From JBELHO01 sp042091375 (GTDB taxonomy: Bacteria > Pseudomonadota > Gammaproteobacteria > Enterobacterales > Alteromonadaceae), in NCBI GenBank assembly GCA_042091375.1, contig JBELHO010000012.1:17091-81090 (forward strand): a stretch of 64,000 nucleotides of DNA. The letters run 5' to 3'. Both the position numbers and the translations under genes were made by a program. Shown piece after piece: positions 1-10,066 of the stretch (within the stretch, counting starts at the first letter, position 1; every line of letters begins with the position of its first letter). The notes under the pieces are model-generated. The model saw only the letters and a list, made by a program, of their open reading frames with translations, searched no databases and was not told where the DNA came from.

Positions 1-39
1 TATAATATCGACTAAGCCAGTTATTGAATTTATGTAACC

Positions 40-2163
40 ATGCCATTAAAGAATATTCCACTGTCAGCAAAGATCATTTTTGGCTTAATACTAGGCATTG
101 TTTTGGGTATGCAAATTCAGCAGTTATACCCAATCATCAATTCTTTGGCTAGCGCTTTTGTTACTCTGTTGCAGATGACTGCATTACCCTATATTTCACT
201 GTCATTGATAGTCGGTGTCGCTGGCTTATCAGCCGATAAAATAAAAACCCCCTTATACTATACTTTGTTCGCTATACTCGGCTTGATCACCCTAACCTTG
301 TTGTGTATTTTCACTGCGCCTATTGCTTTTCCCGACTGGAAAAATGCTGAGTTTTACAGTGCTAATACCGTTAAACCCATCATTGATGTCGATTGGATAG
401 CTGTGTTTATACCTGCTAACCCATTCTCTGCTTTTGCGACCAGCGCAATTCCTGCTGTTGTGCTTTTTAGTGTATTTGTTGGTGCGGGTTTAATCGCAAT
501 TAAAAATAAAAAACACGCTTTGATGATGCTTGGCAGCTTGCAGCATGCGGTAGCCAATATTTCCAGTATGGTGATGCGTTTAGCGCCAGTAGGTGTATTT
601 TGCCTTGGCTGGCGCGCCGCCGCCACGATAGAGTCGGCGCAATTAGACGGTTTAGTTGTTTATATTACCACCGCAATAGCCATAGTGTTCTTATTGGTGT
701 TTGTGATATTGCCATTAGCGGTTGCCGCAATAACCCCTTTTACCTATAAGCAAATAGTCAAAGTGAGTCGCGAAGCACTGATCACGGCTTTTGCCACCGG
801 TAGTTTTTTCGTAGTCATTCCTATTCTCGTTGAAAAAGTCAAAAAACTGCTTATCTCATCTAAACAACCACATCGCGATGCCTTGCTAGTGCCTGATATT
901 ATCATTCCCATTACCTTTAGTTTGCCCTTAGGTGGTAAATTACTGGCGCTGCTATTTGTATTATTTGCTGCATGGTTTTCAGGCGCTTACACATCAAGCC
1001 AAGACTATGCCAATCTGATACTTGTCGGTATCCCTCAGCTTTTTGGCAGTGCAACCGTGGCAATGCGGCATTTATTGGAGTTATTTAATGTCTCTGATGC
1101 CATGTTTGAGGTGTTTCTCGTTGCCGAAAATGTCATTGTCGGTCGTTTAGGCGCGCTTTTATCAGTTATGTTTGCTGTGTGTTTGCCCTTGTTAATTGTC
1201 ACCGGTATGGAAAATAAATTTACCTTTAAATGGTCGTTATTTCTTAAAAATATTATTTTTATGCCATTGCTATTTATTACTGTACTCGTCTTACTTCGTT
1301 ATAGCTTTGACTTTATTAGTTATCAATATCAAGGCTATAGCAAATTCATTGAACGAGATTTTTTATATTCACCAGTGCCCAGCAATTATTTACCAGAAGC
1401 TGACAGCAACGCGGTTGTATTTAATGAAAAAGCGTCAGTGTTAACTAGGATCAAGCAACGAGGCTTTCTTCGCGTTGGCTACTTTAGGGATGATCTGCCC
1501 TATTCTTTTCATAACCACAATGGCAAATTGGTTGGTTTTGATATTGAAATTTTCAATCGATTAGCCAGAGATCTTGACGTCAATTTAGAATTTGTGCGGA
1601 TTTTTCACGACCAAGCCAAACCGCTGCTGGCGTCTGGATATTTAGATATCACCTCAGGTATACCAGTGATACCAGATAACATGGCGGAATTTACTTTAAC
1701 GGTTCCCTACAGTGAACAACACCTTGCTTTTTTAGTCAAAGATAAGCGCCGCGCCGAATTTACACAGTGGTCTGAAATTCGCAACAGAGAAGATTTAACC
1801 ATAGGTATTCCCGAAACATTTTTTTATCGCAAGGCGGTAGACAGTTATTTTACTGTGGGTAATGCTTGGGAGATATCTACTCCTAGGTTGTTTTTTAAAG
1901 AAAAGTTTCAGCATATTGACGGCATGTTATACGGCGCAGCAGCGGCATCGGCATGGACCTTACTGTACCCAGAATACACAGTAGTTGTGCCTAAACCTGC
2001 GGTTAGGCCATTGTTTATGGCTTTTCCAATCAGTCAAAACGATCAAGAATTTGAATTATATATGCGTAATTGGTTGGAAATGAAAAAACAAAATCAAGAA
2101 ATAGACCGCTTATTTGACTATTGGATCAAAGGCCAAACGCCACTCACTCATCAACAAAAATAG
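40..2163 (+). CDS. Dicarboxylate/amino acid:cation symporter fused to a periplasmic solute-binding domain
   Basis: A 707-residue protein in two parts. Residues about 1-430 are very hydrophobic, with many membrane segments typical of the DAACS (GltP/DctA) sodium- or proton-coupled symporter family. Residues about 465-700 match the family 3 amino-acid-binding protein fold (SBP_bac_3): it starts with a LRVGYF strand, then a GKLVGFDIEIFNRLA segment. Known DAACS carriers need no binding protein, so the tethered domain, which would lie in the periplasm, may deliver or sense a polar substrate; this is inference. The start codon lies 39 bases into the window. The stop is 7 bases before rcsF, so the gene probably leads an operon with rcsF and trmO. 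The substrate cannot be told from sequence. Confidence 0.85.
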   Translation: MPLKNIPLSAKIIFGLILGIVLGMQIQQLYPIINSLASAFVTLLQMTALPYISLSLIVGVAGLSADKIKTPLYYTLFAILGLITLTLLCIFTAPIAFPDWKNAEFYSANTVKPIIDVDWIAVFIPANPFSAFATSAIPAVVLFSVFVGAGLIAIKNKKHALMMLGSLQHAVANISSMVMRLAPVGVFCLGWRAAATIESAQLDGLVVYITTAIAIVFLLVFVILPLAVAAITPFTYKQIVKVSREALITAFATGSFFVVIPILVEKVKKLLISSKQPHRDALLVPDIIIPITFSLPLGGKLLALLFVLFAAWFSGAYTSSQDYANLILVGIPQLFGSATVAMRHLLELFNVSDAMFEVFLVAENVIVGRLGALLSVMFAVCLPLLIVTGMENKFTFKWSLFLKNIIFMPLLFITVLVLLRYSFDFISYQYQGYSKFIERDFLYSPVPSNYLPEADSNAVVFNEKASVLTRIKQRGFLRVGYFRDDLPYSFHNHNGKLVGFDIEIFNRLARDLDVNLEFVRIFHDQAKPLLASGYLDITSGIPVIPDNMAEFTLTVPYSEQHLAFLVKDKRRAEFTQWSEIRNREDLTIGIPETFFYRKAVDSYFTVGNAWEISTPRLFFKEKFQHIDGMLYGAAAASAWTLLYPEYTVVVPKPAVRPLFMAFPISQNDQEFELYMRNWLEMKKQNQEIDRLFDYWIKGQTPLTHQQK

Positions 2164-2170
2164 GAACAAA

Positions 2171-2563
2171 ATGTATCAGAAAATCACCGCGGTAATTTTT
2201 TTACTAACACTTTTTTGCTGCTCTACAGATTATCAAATTCAAAGTAATGTGGATTTAGCTAAGATCACTCAATACTTCAGCCCCAGCCAAGTCACTATAT
2301 ACGAGAGTGAAGAGGACATTAAGGCTGTATATCAGTTTATTGGCGCAGTTGAAGGCGAGAGTTGTCAAAGCCAACCGCACCATCAGCAAATCGATGAAGT
2401 CACGGCACGCACCAATGCTCGAAAAAATGCATATTTACTGAAAGCCAACGCCATTGTTTTTTCTGGTTGCGCATTGATCACTGGCGATAAAGCAGATAAA
2501 TACTGTATTAGTTCTTATATTTGCTACGGTCGAGCTTTTCGCGAAGAGACCACTCGTGAATAA
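2171..2563 (+). CDS. rcsF: RcsF-like outer-membrane stress-sensor lipoprotein
   Basis: A 130-residue protein, starting at the ATG 7 bases after the upstream stop; a longer in-frame start inside the transporter gene was rejected. The N-terminus is a short hydrophobic signal with two adjacent cysteines (FCCS), a poor lipobox but consistent with a lipoprotein. The rest matches RcsF: a V-x-G-E-S-C motif, a KANA helix, then SGC, KYC and YIC, giving the four cysteines that form two non-consecutive disulfides in E. coli RcsF. RcsF reports envelope damage to the Rcs phosphorelay. As in E. coli it lies directly before trmO. No Rcs kinase or regulator is in the window, so its partner here is unknown. 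Confidence 0.8.
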   Translation: MYQKITAVIFLLTLFCCSTDYQIQSNVDLAKITQYFSPSQVTIYESEEDIKAVYQFIGAVEGESCQSQPHHQQIDEVTARTNARKNAYLLKANAIVFSGCALITGDKADKYCISSYICYGRAFREETTRE

Positions 2564-3275
2564 ACCATTGACCATTGAGCCTATTGGCTATATTGCAACG
2601 CCTTATCAAGAAAAATTTGCGATCCCCAGACAGCCCGGTTTAGTCAGTTCAGCCATTGGTTGTATTACCCTGACAAGCAAACAAAATCAGCAGCAAATGG
2701 TTCGCGGCTTGAGTGATTTTAGTCATCTCTGGTTGCTGTTTATATTTCATCAAACACAACAACAGGGTTGGAAACCCCTTGTTAGACCGCCAAGATTAGG
2801 CGGTAATAAAAAGATCGGGGTATTGGCCACACGCTCAACCTTTAGGCCAAATCCTCTGGGGATGTCGGTGGTTAAATTAGAAAAAATCATCACGGTCGAC
2901 AATAAAGTTAATATTTATGTATCCGGAGTCGATCTATTAAATAATAGCCCAATTGTCGATATAAAGCCGTATGTTCCCTATTCAGATATAGTGCAAGATG
3001 CCAGTGGTTCGTTTGCGCAAACCGCCCCAGATAATATGCTTGAGGTGACCTATACCGCCAAGGCTTATCAGCAGGTCAGCCATTATCAACAACAATACGA
3101 CGATTTATGCACACTTATTGAACAAGTCTTAGCACAGGATCCAAGACCAGCCTATAAAAAAACTATGGAAGACAACAATGAATATGGTATGTCATTGTAT
3201 CATTTAAATATTAAGTGGCGAATGGTGTCTAACACTAAGGTTGAAGTATTTGCCCTAAGCGAAGGCAGCACATAA
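2556..3275 (+). CDS. trmO: tRNA (adenine(37)-N6)-methyltransferase TrmO
   Basis: A 239-residue protein of the TrmO (YaeB/TsaA) family, which methylates N6 of t6A37 in threonine tRNAs using S-adenosylmethionine. Visible family signatures are the N-terminal PIGYIATPY strand, FSHLWLLFIFH, and the region with RPPRLGG, GVLATRSTFRPNPLG and GVDLLNNSPIVDIKPYVPYSD. It begins with GTG and overlaps the end of rcsF by 8 bases, so the two are translationally coupled. Length is normal. The rcsF-trmO pairing is conserved with enterobacteria. Confidence 0.93.
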   Translation: MNKPLTIEPIGYIATPYQEKFAIPRQPGLVSSAIGCITLTSKQNQQQMVRGLSDFSHLWLLFIFHQTQQQGWKPLVRPPRLGGNKKIGVLATRSTFRPNPLGMSVVKLEKIITVDNKVNIYVSGVDLLNNSPIVDIKPYVPYSDIVQDASGSFAQTAPDNMLEVTYTAKAYQQVSHYQQQYDDLCTLIEQVLAQDPRPAYKKTMEDNNEYGMSLYHLNIKWRMVSNTKVEVFALSEGST

Positions 3276-3329
3276 TCAACTCACTTTTGAACAGCTAGAT
3301 AAAGGCATGAAGTCAATCACTATTCGCTT

Positions 3330-4646
3330 TTATTTAACTGACTTAACAACCTTACCGGCTTTCATTACAAAACCAACGTCAAGCACAGCATTAATATCCC
3401 TATAAGGGCTTGTCGCCATCGCGATAATATCAGCGTCTTTGCCTGCAGCTATTGTGCCTGTAGACTGACTTTTTCCTATTAGATCGGCGGCATTTACGGT
3501 TGCTGACACTAAAATATCAGTGACTGACATCCCGGCTTTATGCATCAACACCGCTTCTTTTCCATTGTTGCCATGAGCAGAAACACCACTGTCTGTGCCG
3601 TAGGCTATTTTTACCCCTGACTCATGTGCTCGTTTAAAGTTAGCTATCATATCACCGCCAACCTTGATCGCTTTTGCTCGAATAATTGGTGAAAGAAAAT
3701 TGGTATTTTTTGCCATTGAAACCACTGTATCACCGGCCATTAAGGTAGGTACTAAATAAGCACCGCTTTGTTTGAATAATCGAATGCTTTCTTGATCGGC
3801 GTAACTTCCGTGTTCAATACTATCAACACCGGCCCTAAGGGCTGCATTAATACCAGCAGCTGCATGTGCGTGACTTGCGACTTTGCGACCTAATGCATGT
3901 GCAGCATTGACTACTTCGCGCAATTCATCATCGGCCATTTGTTGGCCAGTGCCCGTGTTTGTATCTGATAAGACCCCACCCGTAGAGGTGATCTTAATCA
4001 CGTCGGCACCATATTTAATGGCTCGACGCGTGGCTCTTCGACAATCAAAAGGGCCATCACAAATGGTTTGTTCGGTATGAATATCTAATAAATCAGGCGA
4101 CATGCCATCAACATCACCGTGACCGCCGGTAACCGCAACATTACTGCCAGCCGCAACTATGGTTGGCCCAGGTAGCCAACCTTTAGCAATGCCATCTCTT
4201 AGGGCGAAACTTTGCTCTGCACTGCCACCTAAATCTCTTACCGTGGTAAAACCAGCCAGCAAGGTTTTTTTAGCAAAATAAGCACTTCTGACTAAATTAT
4301 CGGCTTGCGAAAACCGCAATTTTTCACTGTCATTATTCGGGCCTAACTCACCTTGTAAATGCACGTGCATATCCATTAAACCAGGCATTACAAAGTGTTT
4401 GCTTAAATCCATTAACCTTGCCTTTGGGTCAAATTGATCAGGTGCCATAAATCCAGCTTTAACCAAGGTGATCTTGCCATCCACGATCACCACTGTTTGT
4501 TGCTTAAGGGGCTCATCACCAGGAGTCGCTAACAATTCACCAGCGTGAATAACAACAGTTTGCGCTGCGCTAAAAGGGGACCAAAAGAGCAATAAAGTCA
4601 TTGCAAAAAATAAGCAAGGTAAGGTTTTCATAGGTATCCCGATCAT
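3330..4646 (-). CDS. Secreted metal-dependent amidohydrolase (imidazolonepropionase/Xaa-Pro dipeptidase-like)
   Basis: A 438-residue amidohydrolase-superfamily enzyme with an N-terminal signal peptide ending near SAAQ, so it is probably periplasmic. The binuclear metal site is complete: HVH in the segment DMHVHLQ, a likely carboxylated lysine in VIKITSTGG, HAHA, IEHGSY, and the catalytic aspartate in YGTDSG. Relatives hydrolyse Xaa-Pro dipeptides or N-acyl amino acids; the exact substrate is not readable. The first ATG is preferred over one five codons later because an AAGGGTG Shine-Dalgarno sequence precedes it at a suitable distance. It lies convergent with trmO, with no clear terminator between them. 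Confidence 0.85.
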   Translation of the reverse strand: MIGIPMKTLPCLFFAMTLLLFWSPFSAAQTVVIHAGELLATPGDEPLKQQTVVIVDGKITLVKAGFMAPDQFDPKARLMDLSKHFVMPGLMDMHVHLQGELGPNNDSEKLRFSQADNLVRSAYFAKKTLLAGFTTVRDLGGSAEQSFALRDGIAKGWLPGPTIVAAGSNVAVTGGHGDVDGMSPDLLDIHTEQTICDGPFDCRRATRRAIKYGADVIKITSTGGVLSDTNTGTGQQMADDELREVVNAAHALGRKVASHAHAAAGINAALRAGVDSIEHGSYADQESIRLFKQSGAYLVPTLMAGDTVVSMAKNTNFLSPIIRAKAIKVGGDMIANFKRAHESGVKIAYGTDSGVSAHGNNGKEAVLMHKAGMSVTDILVSATVNAADLIGKSQSTGTIAAGKDADIIAMATSPYRDINAVLDVGFVMKAGKVVKSVK

Positions 4647-4731
4647 ATTTTCACCCTTAAGCCAATGTATAGATAACAGTCCAATTAACGATCAAATTAA
4701 CAGTAACCATGACAATTAACAAGTGGTTGCT

Positions 4732-7700
4732 CTATTCCTGTCGGCGAAATTTAAACACAGGATCTAAGCGGCTTATTCCCAAGCCACTGCGTTTAGTCAC
4801 TTTAATTTGCACACTTATGCGCTCTTTTAACGCCTCTATATGGCTGATCACACCAATCATTTTGCCACTGGCGTGTAAACTATCGAGGGCATCTAAAGCG
4901 ACTTCTAAACTATCATTGTCCAAGGTACCAAAACCTTCATCTAAAAATAATGAATCAATGCTGGTTTTCGCACTGACTAGATCAGACAAGGCTAATGCCA
5001 GTGCCAAACTCACTAAAAAGCTCTCTCCACCCGATAAGGTTTGGGTGTCGCGAAGATGATCCGCTTGCCACGTATCGATCACTGCCAGTGCTAAGCCGTC
5101 ACTGTCTTGACATTGTAACTGGTATCGACCGTCTAAGCGCTCAAGTTGCTGATTGGCTAGGTAAACTAAATGTCTCAGTGTGAGTCCCTGCGCAAACTTT
5201 CTAAATTTTGCACCATCGGCTGAGCCGATCAAGCTATTGAGATGCCCTAAATCATCCACCGTGATTTGTTGCTTTTCAATGTCATCAATCAGCCGCTGTT
5301 GTTGCCAGCGTTGTTGTTGATCTTGTTGATATTGCTGATCTAACTGGCCAAGACTTAATTGACAATCTCTGATTTGAGCTGAACTTTCCACTATTAATTG
5401 CTCAATATGGGCTGAATCAAAACAGCTAACCCCTTGCTCGCGAAGTTTTTGTTTTTCTATTTCCTGAAGTTCAAGCCCATGCTCAGACTGAACCAATATA
5501 GATTGGGCATTGAGTTTTTGATTGTCTAAAGCTTGTTTCATCTCCCTAAGGCTTTCTTGTTGCTCAATGGGGAGTAAAGCTGAAACAAACTCAGTTTCAC
5601 TGTTAAAAACACTTGTGTCTAATACCCTATACCACTCGTCTTGATGCCTTTGCTGACGAATAAATTGCTGAGCTAACTGATCTTCAACCTCCTTAAACAA
5701 AGCCTCTTGCTGCTGATAATGGCGCTGTTTTTGCTGGTGTTGCATTTGATGTTGTTCAAGTTGAGCTTGGCCTTTTTCTCGCCTCTGGGCAATCATTGCC
5801 CGTTGCTCAGTGACATCATCATTGCCAAATAATGCAAAGCGCTGTTGCTGCAAACTTGTTAATTTACTCAACAAATCCTGATATTGATGGTTGTGTTGCG
5901 CTAACTGTTCAACAACTTGTTGATTATTGGCAGTTAACAGGGCAAGCTCTTGTTGAGTTTGTGTTAATTTGCTTTGGTCTTGCTTTTGAATAGTGATTTT
6001 ATCTTGAAAGCCACGACTTAACTGCTCTGTTTTATCAAACCAAATAGTCAGGGTATCAGGAGTTGCCAAATCCCGCGCTTTACTTACAATCATTTCAGGA
6101 TGATCGCTAAACACACTCTCTACATCCTCGATAAAAACTTGCAGATCACCTTGATGCTGTGCTTGTTTAGCTTCAATGTCAGCCAAAAGTAACTGATATT
6201 GATCATTAATAGTCTCTATGGCGTTAGTATTGATTTGTTGGTCGCTATGCTGCTGAGTTCTCTGTAATTCAAGGCTTGCTAATTGTTGCTGAATCGCTTG
6301 TTGTTGCGCAAGCACATCTTGTAGTTGTTGCTGAGCTGTCATTAACCGCTGTATTTGCCCTTGCAATATTTCGATCTGCTCGAAAAGCTTTGGCTGTGCC
6401 GTTATAGTGTAAGCCGGATCAAAATCAACACACAACTCTGCCCATTGTTCACCTAATTGCTGCTGTTGCTGGACAATATCAGTAAGTGTACTGCGATTGA
6501 CTTGCTGCTCTGCACTGATTTTAGCATGCTCTGCCGATTGATTTTTGCCTTGCTGCTCTAGGCTATTGAGCTGCTCTGTCAATTGTTTTAAACGATGCTG
6601 TTGTGCACTATCATTATACTCTTGATATTGCTCGACATAAGGGTGCTCAGTTGCTCCGCATAGAGGACATGGCTGTTCAGCCACTAAATGATTTCTGTGC
6701 TCAGCTAAGGACAGTATGGTTTGTTGTTGCGCAACGATTAATGCCACGTCGTCGCGCTGTTGTTTAACTTGTGCGTATTGTTGCCTGAGATCATTAATAG
6801 CATCTGAGAGCACCTTGAGTTGAGCTTGCTGCTCATTGTCTTGCAATACAATTTTATCTTGGTGCTGGCCTAGTTGCTCATAACGACAAGCAACCGCATA
6901 GGCTTGTTGATAAATGGGCAGTTGTTTTTGTAGCTCAGCGAGTTGCTGTTGCAGCATCTGCGGATCTTTGACAGCAAAAGGCTGTAAAATACTCGCCAAT
7001 TGCTGGCTGTTCTCTATTGAACTTTGCTGTTGTTTATGTAAATCATGCTGTTGTGAACTGGCTATTTTTTGTTGTTCAAGCTGCAAAGCTAAGCGCTTTT
7101 GTTTTTCCTTGTGTAAAGTGTCAAGTTGCTCTTTATCCTGGTGCAATGAAATAAGCTGAGTAGTTAACTGTTGATTTTGATTGCGCCATAAAGGCAATTT
7201 TTCAGGCAAACAGCCCAAGTGTTTCGAATCAGCCAAAAACTGTTCAATTTCACCCAATTCAGATTCTATGGCTTGCTGTGCTTGCTCAATTAAGGCGAGC
7301 TCTTTATGTAACGCGTTACCTTTATATTTAAGACTATCTACTTGATCCTTATTACTTTTCACTTGTTCAGATACATATTGTAGTTCAGCATCCACAGGGA
7401 GTATTTTCTCTATAATGAGGCTTTCAAGCCCTTGATCTTGGGTCAGTTGCTGTTGTTGCTTGCTACTAAAATCGAGCAATGCTTGATGGGCTATTGAACT
7501 CTCTTGCTGGGCAACATTTAGCGCCTCAACCACCCCTTGTTTTTTGATTTGTAACGCTTCGATTTGCTCAGCCGAAGATGACTTTGCTTGATAAAAACCG
7601 CGCAATTTTTCTGCTGGAACAGATCGCGCTAATCTATTCAAATCGGCCTGAGCTGAAGTTTGCTTGGCTAAAACGCCAGCTAATTCAGTTTTTGCTTGGG

Positions 7701-8499
7701 CATATTGTTGCTCATATTCCGTCAATTTGTTTTTCCATTGAAGTGAAGTTTGCTGTAATGCCAGCGAGTCAGTTAACCCTTTCTCGCTCTGTTGCAAAGT
7801 GGTGATTTGTTGTTGTATGTTTTCTCGTTGTTCCTCTGTCAACAATTGCAGGCCTTGGCTTTGGGCATTGAGTAGATTTAACGATTCATTGGCAGATTTA
7901 TAGTTTTGGTATACTTGCTGTGATATCCGACCATAAATTTCTGTGCCGGTGAGTTCTTCCAACAGTTCTGCACGATCACTTGCTGAGGCGTGTAAAAATG
8001 CCGCAAATTGCCCTTGCGAGAGCATCATCGATTGGGTAAAACGCGAAAAATCAAGGCCGGTAAGTTGAATTATCTTTTGTCTTACTTGCGAGACTTTAGT
8101 CGCGAGAATCCGATCTGCGTTGTCTCCTTGCGCATTGCCATCTGCGAGTAATGCTAACTCTGCTGTTGGCTTTTGTAATTTACCTTGAGTTTGAGACTTG
8201 GCTCGTCTTTGACTCCAAAAAGCTCGATAAGCTTTGCCTTTAACCTCAAATTCAACTTCTGCCATACATTGCGCGGTATGATGGGTCATCAGCTGATTCT
8301 GTTTATCTGACACGGTTAATCTAGGTGTTTGATGATATAGCGCTAGACAAATAGCGTCTAATAGCGTGGTTTTCCCCGCACCGGTAGGACCGGTAATAGC
8401 AAATAACCCTCCTTGCGCAAACGGCTCTCTAGTAAAATCAATAAACCAACTGCCCTGCAGTGAGTTAATATTTTCAAAGCGCAAACTCAATATTTTCAT
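4732..8499 (-). CDS. sbcC: Exonuclease subunit SbcC (Rad50-like ATPase)
   Basis: A 1255-residue SMC/Rad50-type ATPase that works with SbcD to cleave hairpins and DNA ends. The N-terminal ATP-binding half holds a Walker A motif (GPTGAGKTTLLDA, about residues 36-48). Long glutamine-rich coiled coils follow, with a zinc hook CPLCG near residue 610 for dimerisation through the coil tips. The C-terminal half carries the ABC signature LSGGES (about 1153) and Walker B with FLDEGFGTLD (about 1185). The length is above that of E. coli SbcC (about 1050), the excess being coiled coil. Its ATG overlaps the sbcD stop by 4 bases (ATGA). Confidence 0.97.
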   Translation of the reverse strand: MKILSLRFENINSLQGSWFIDFTREPFAQGGLFAITGPTGAGKTTLLDAICLALYHQTPRLTVSDKQNQLMTHHTAQCMAEVEFEVKGKAYRAFWSQRRAKSQTQGKLQKPTAELALLADGNAQGDNADRILATKVSQVRQKIIQLTGLDFSRFTQSMMLSQGQFAAFLHASASDRAELLEELTGTEIYGRISQQVYQNYKSANESLNLLNAQSQGLQLLTEEQRENIQQQITTLQQSEKGLTDSLALQQTSLQWKNKLTEYEQQYAQAKTELAGVLAKQTSAQADLNRLARSVPAEKLRGFYQAKSSSAEQIEALQIKKQGVVEALNVAQQESSIAHQALLDFSSKQQQQLTQDQGLESLIIEKILPVDAELQYVSEQVKSNKDQVDSLKYKGNALHKELALIEQAQQAIESELGEIEQFLADSKHLGCLPEKLPLWRNQNQQLTTQLISLHQDKEQLDTLHKEKQKRLALQLEQQKIASSQQHDLHKQQQSSIENSQQLASILQPFAVKDPQMLQQQLAELQKQLPIYQQAYAVACRYEQLGQHQDKIVLQDNEQQAQLKVLSDAINDLRQQYAQVKQQRDDVALIVAQQQTILSLAEHRNHLVAEQPCPLCGATEHPYVEQYQEYNDSAQQHRLKQLTEQLNSLEQQGKNQSAEHAKISAEQQVNRSTLTDIVQQQQQLGEQWAELCVDFDPAYTITAQPKLFEQIEILQGQIQRLMTAQQQLQDVLAQQQAIQQQLASLELQRTQQHSDQQINTNAIETINDQYQLLLADIEAKQAQHQGDLQVFIEDVESVFSDHPEMIVSKARDLATPDTLTIWFDKTEQLSRGFQDKITIQKQDQSKLTQTQQELALLTANNQQVVEQLAQHNHQYQDLLSKLTSLQQQRFALFGNDDVTEQRAMIAQRREKGQAQLEQHQMQHQQKQRHYQQQEALFKEVEDQLAQQFIRQQRHQDEWYRVLDTSVFNSETEFVSALLPIEQQESLREMKQALDNQKLNAQSILVQSEHGLELQEIEKQKLREQGVSCFDSAHIEQLIVESSAQIRDCQLSLGQLDQQYQQDQQQRWQQQRLIDDIEKQQITVDDLGHLNSLIGSADGAKFRKFAQGLTLRHLVYLANQQLERLDGRYQLQCQDSDGLALAVIDTWQADHLRDTQTLSGGESFLVSLALALALSDLVSAKTSIDSLFLDEGFGTLDNDSLEVALDALDSLHASGKMIGVISHIEALKERISVQIKVTKRSGLGISRLDPVFKFRRQE

Positions 8500-9833
8500 G
8501 GTTTATCGCTGTCCTGACTGCCATTTTCAGCGCCACTTTGCTGTTGCTGAACTTGTTCAACAGCTTGCCTGAATAATTGATTTAAGCGTTGTTTAGTCGA
8601 TTGCACAGTGGGTTGTTTGCCTGGTATTTCAATTTCTGGAGGCCATTGTTGCTGATTTAGACGATTAGTAAACACCTCTTGTAGACTCAGTTCACTGAGG
8701 GTGATGTTTTTCTGTTGATAAGGCATAGTTGCTCGCGATTGCTTGCTGCGCCTTACCAGTAAAACCTCAACGGGCAAATCCTCGGTCATGGCGGTGATCC
8801 GCGGGGTAATGTCGTGTAAATATCCAGCGCTGTTCACTTCAATATCTAGCCATATATTTGCTGCCGAATTTTTATTAGACCCTTGCGCATTGGGCAATAC
8901 ATCATCAGCCAATGTGTCGACTAGCGCCTTAATATCTCGTTCGACATTTTGTAGATCTGTTTTTAGCATCGCCATAGGCTGAAAACAAGGCACTAAGAGT
9001 TCGGTTACACCAGTCAATTTCGCGGCGTTAAATTCGACTAATAACACTTTTTTTTGCTGTTTGGCTTCGTCAAAACTCAACGGGATAGGCGATCCACAAT
9101 AACGAATATGTGCTGATTTAGCGACTTTCTGACAACGGTGAATATGACCAAGGGCAATATAGTCAGCAGCCGGAAATGCATGAGCGGGAAAAGCTTCTAA
9201 AGTACCTATATATATATCGCGTACTGAATCACTGACACTGGCACCAACCGTAGTAAGATGACCTGTGGCAATTATCGGTAATGCACATTTTGATTTTGCT
9301 ACAAGCTGTTGCGCCTGTGTAAACAGTTGTTGATAGTGATCAGTAATATTATCTTGCAATGCATGTTGTTTATCGGCAGCTGTCTGCCCAGCTACACTGA
9401 CACTGACATCGCGTGGTCTAATATAAGGAATGGCACACAATACCGCCCCATCTCCACCTTGCATGTTTTTCAAAGTAAAGACTTGTTGACTGTGCACCGA
9501 GCTTGCAAACGGAACAACAATACAGCCAAGCTTTGCTAACAAGTGTTTCGCCTCTGCCAACACAGCCACAGAATCGTGATTGCCAGCTAAGATCACCAGT
9601 TGACAATGGTATGCCTGTATTTGCACAATAAAATCAAAATACATTTCCCGCGCATAGCTCGGCGGTGTACCCGTATCAAAAATATCACCGGCAACAATAA
9701 CCGCATCTATCTTGTGCTGCTCAACTTGCTCCAGTAGCCAAGAAAAAAATTGGCGGTGTTCACTTTCGCGGGTTTTGCCATAAAAATGCTGGCCAAGGTG
9801 CCAATCGGAGGTGTGTAATATACGAAAAGTCAT
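8496..9833 (-). CDS. sbcD: Exonuclease subunit SbcD (Mre11-like nuclease)
   Basis: A 445-residue Mre11-family metallophosphoesterase, the nuclease partner of SbcC. The metal-binding motifs are all visible: HTSDWHLGQ near the start, GDIFD, GNHDS, and GHIH in the segment ALGHIHRCQ. The C-terminal part holds the capping domain and a glutamine-rich tail. It is the first gene of the sbcDC operon and overlaps sbcC by 4 bases. Length is slightly above E. coli SbcD (400). Confidence 0.96.
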   Translation of the reverse strand: MTFRILHTSDWHLGQHFYGKTRESEHRQFFSWLLEQVEQHKIDAVIVAGDIFDTGTPPSYAREMYFDFIVQIQAYHCQLVILAGNHDSVAVLAEAKHLLAKLGCIVVPFASSVHSQQVFTLKNMQGGDGAVLCAIPYIRPRDVSVSVAGQTAADKQHALQDNITDHYQQLFTQAQQLVAKSKCALPIIATGHLTTVGASVSDSVRDIYIGTLEAFPAHAFPAADYIALGHIHRCQKVAKSAHIRYCGSPIPLSFDEAKQQKKVLLVEFNAAKLTGVTELLVPCFQPMAMLKTDLQNVERDIKALVDTLADDVLPNAQGSNKNSAANIWLDIEVNSAGYLHDITPRITAMTEDLPVEVLLVRRSKQSRATMPYQQKNITLSELSLQEVFTNRLNQQQWPPEIEIPGKQPTVQSTKQRLNQLFRQAVEQVQQQQSGAENGSQDSDKP

Positions 9834-10066
9834 AACGCGTTAGACAACCAATAATTTGTAAATAGTGCAACCAACAATTTATGCAGTTTACCGCAATTAC
9901 TGCGGCTAAACAGTGCTAAACTTGCCAATTGACTTAATAATATAGATTTTATTTCATTTTAATATGATGTTTTGTATTGTATTGTGTAAATATTGGCCCC
10001 AGCCTAAACGTTAACTTAAATTTGAATGTCAACCTGGGCAAGATTTAAAACGACTGTGATATCAAT

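Noticed and set aside
6914..7159. Cysteine-rich plus-strand ORF inside sbcC
   Set aside because: It is the antisense reading of glutamine-rich coiled-coil codons, which gives runs of Cys and Ser.
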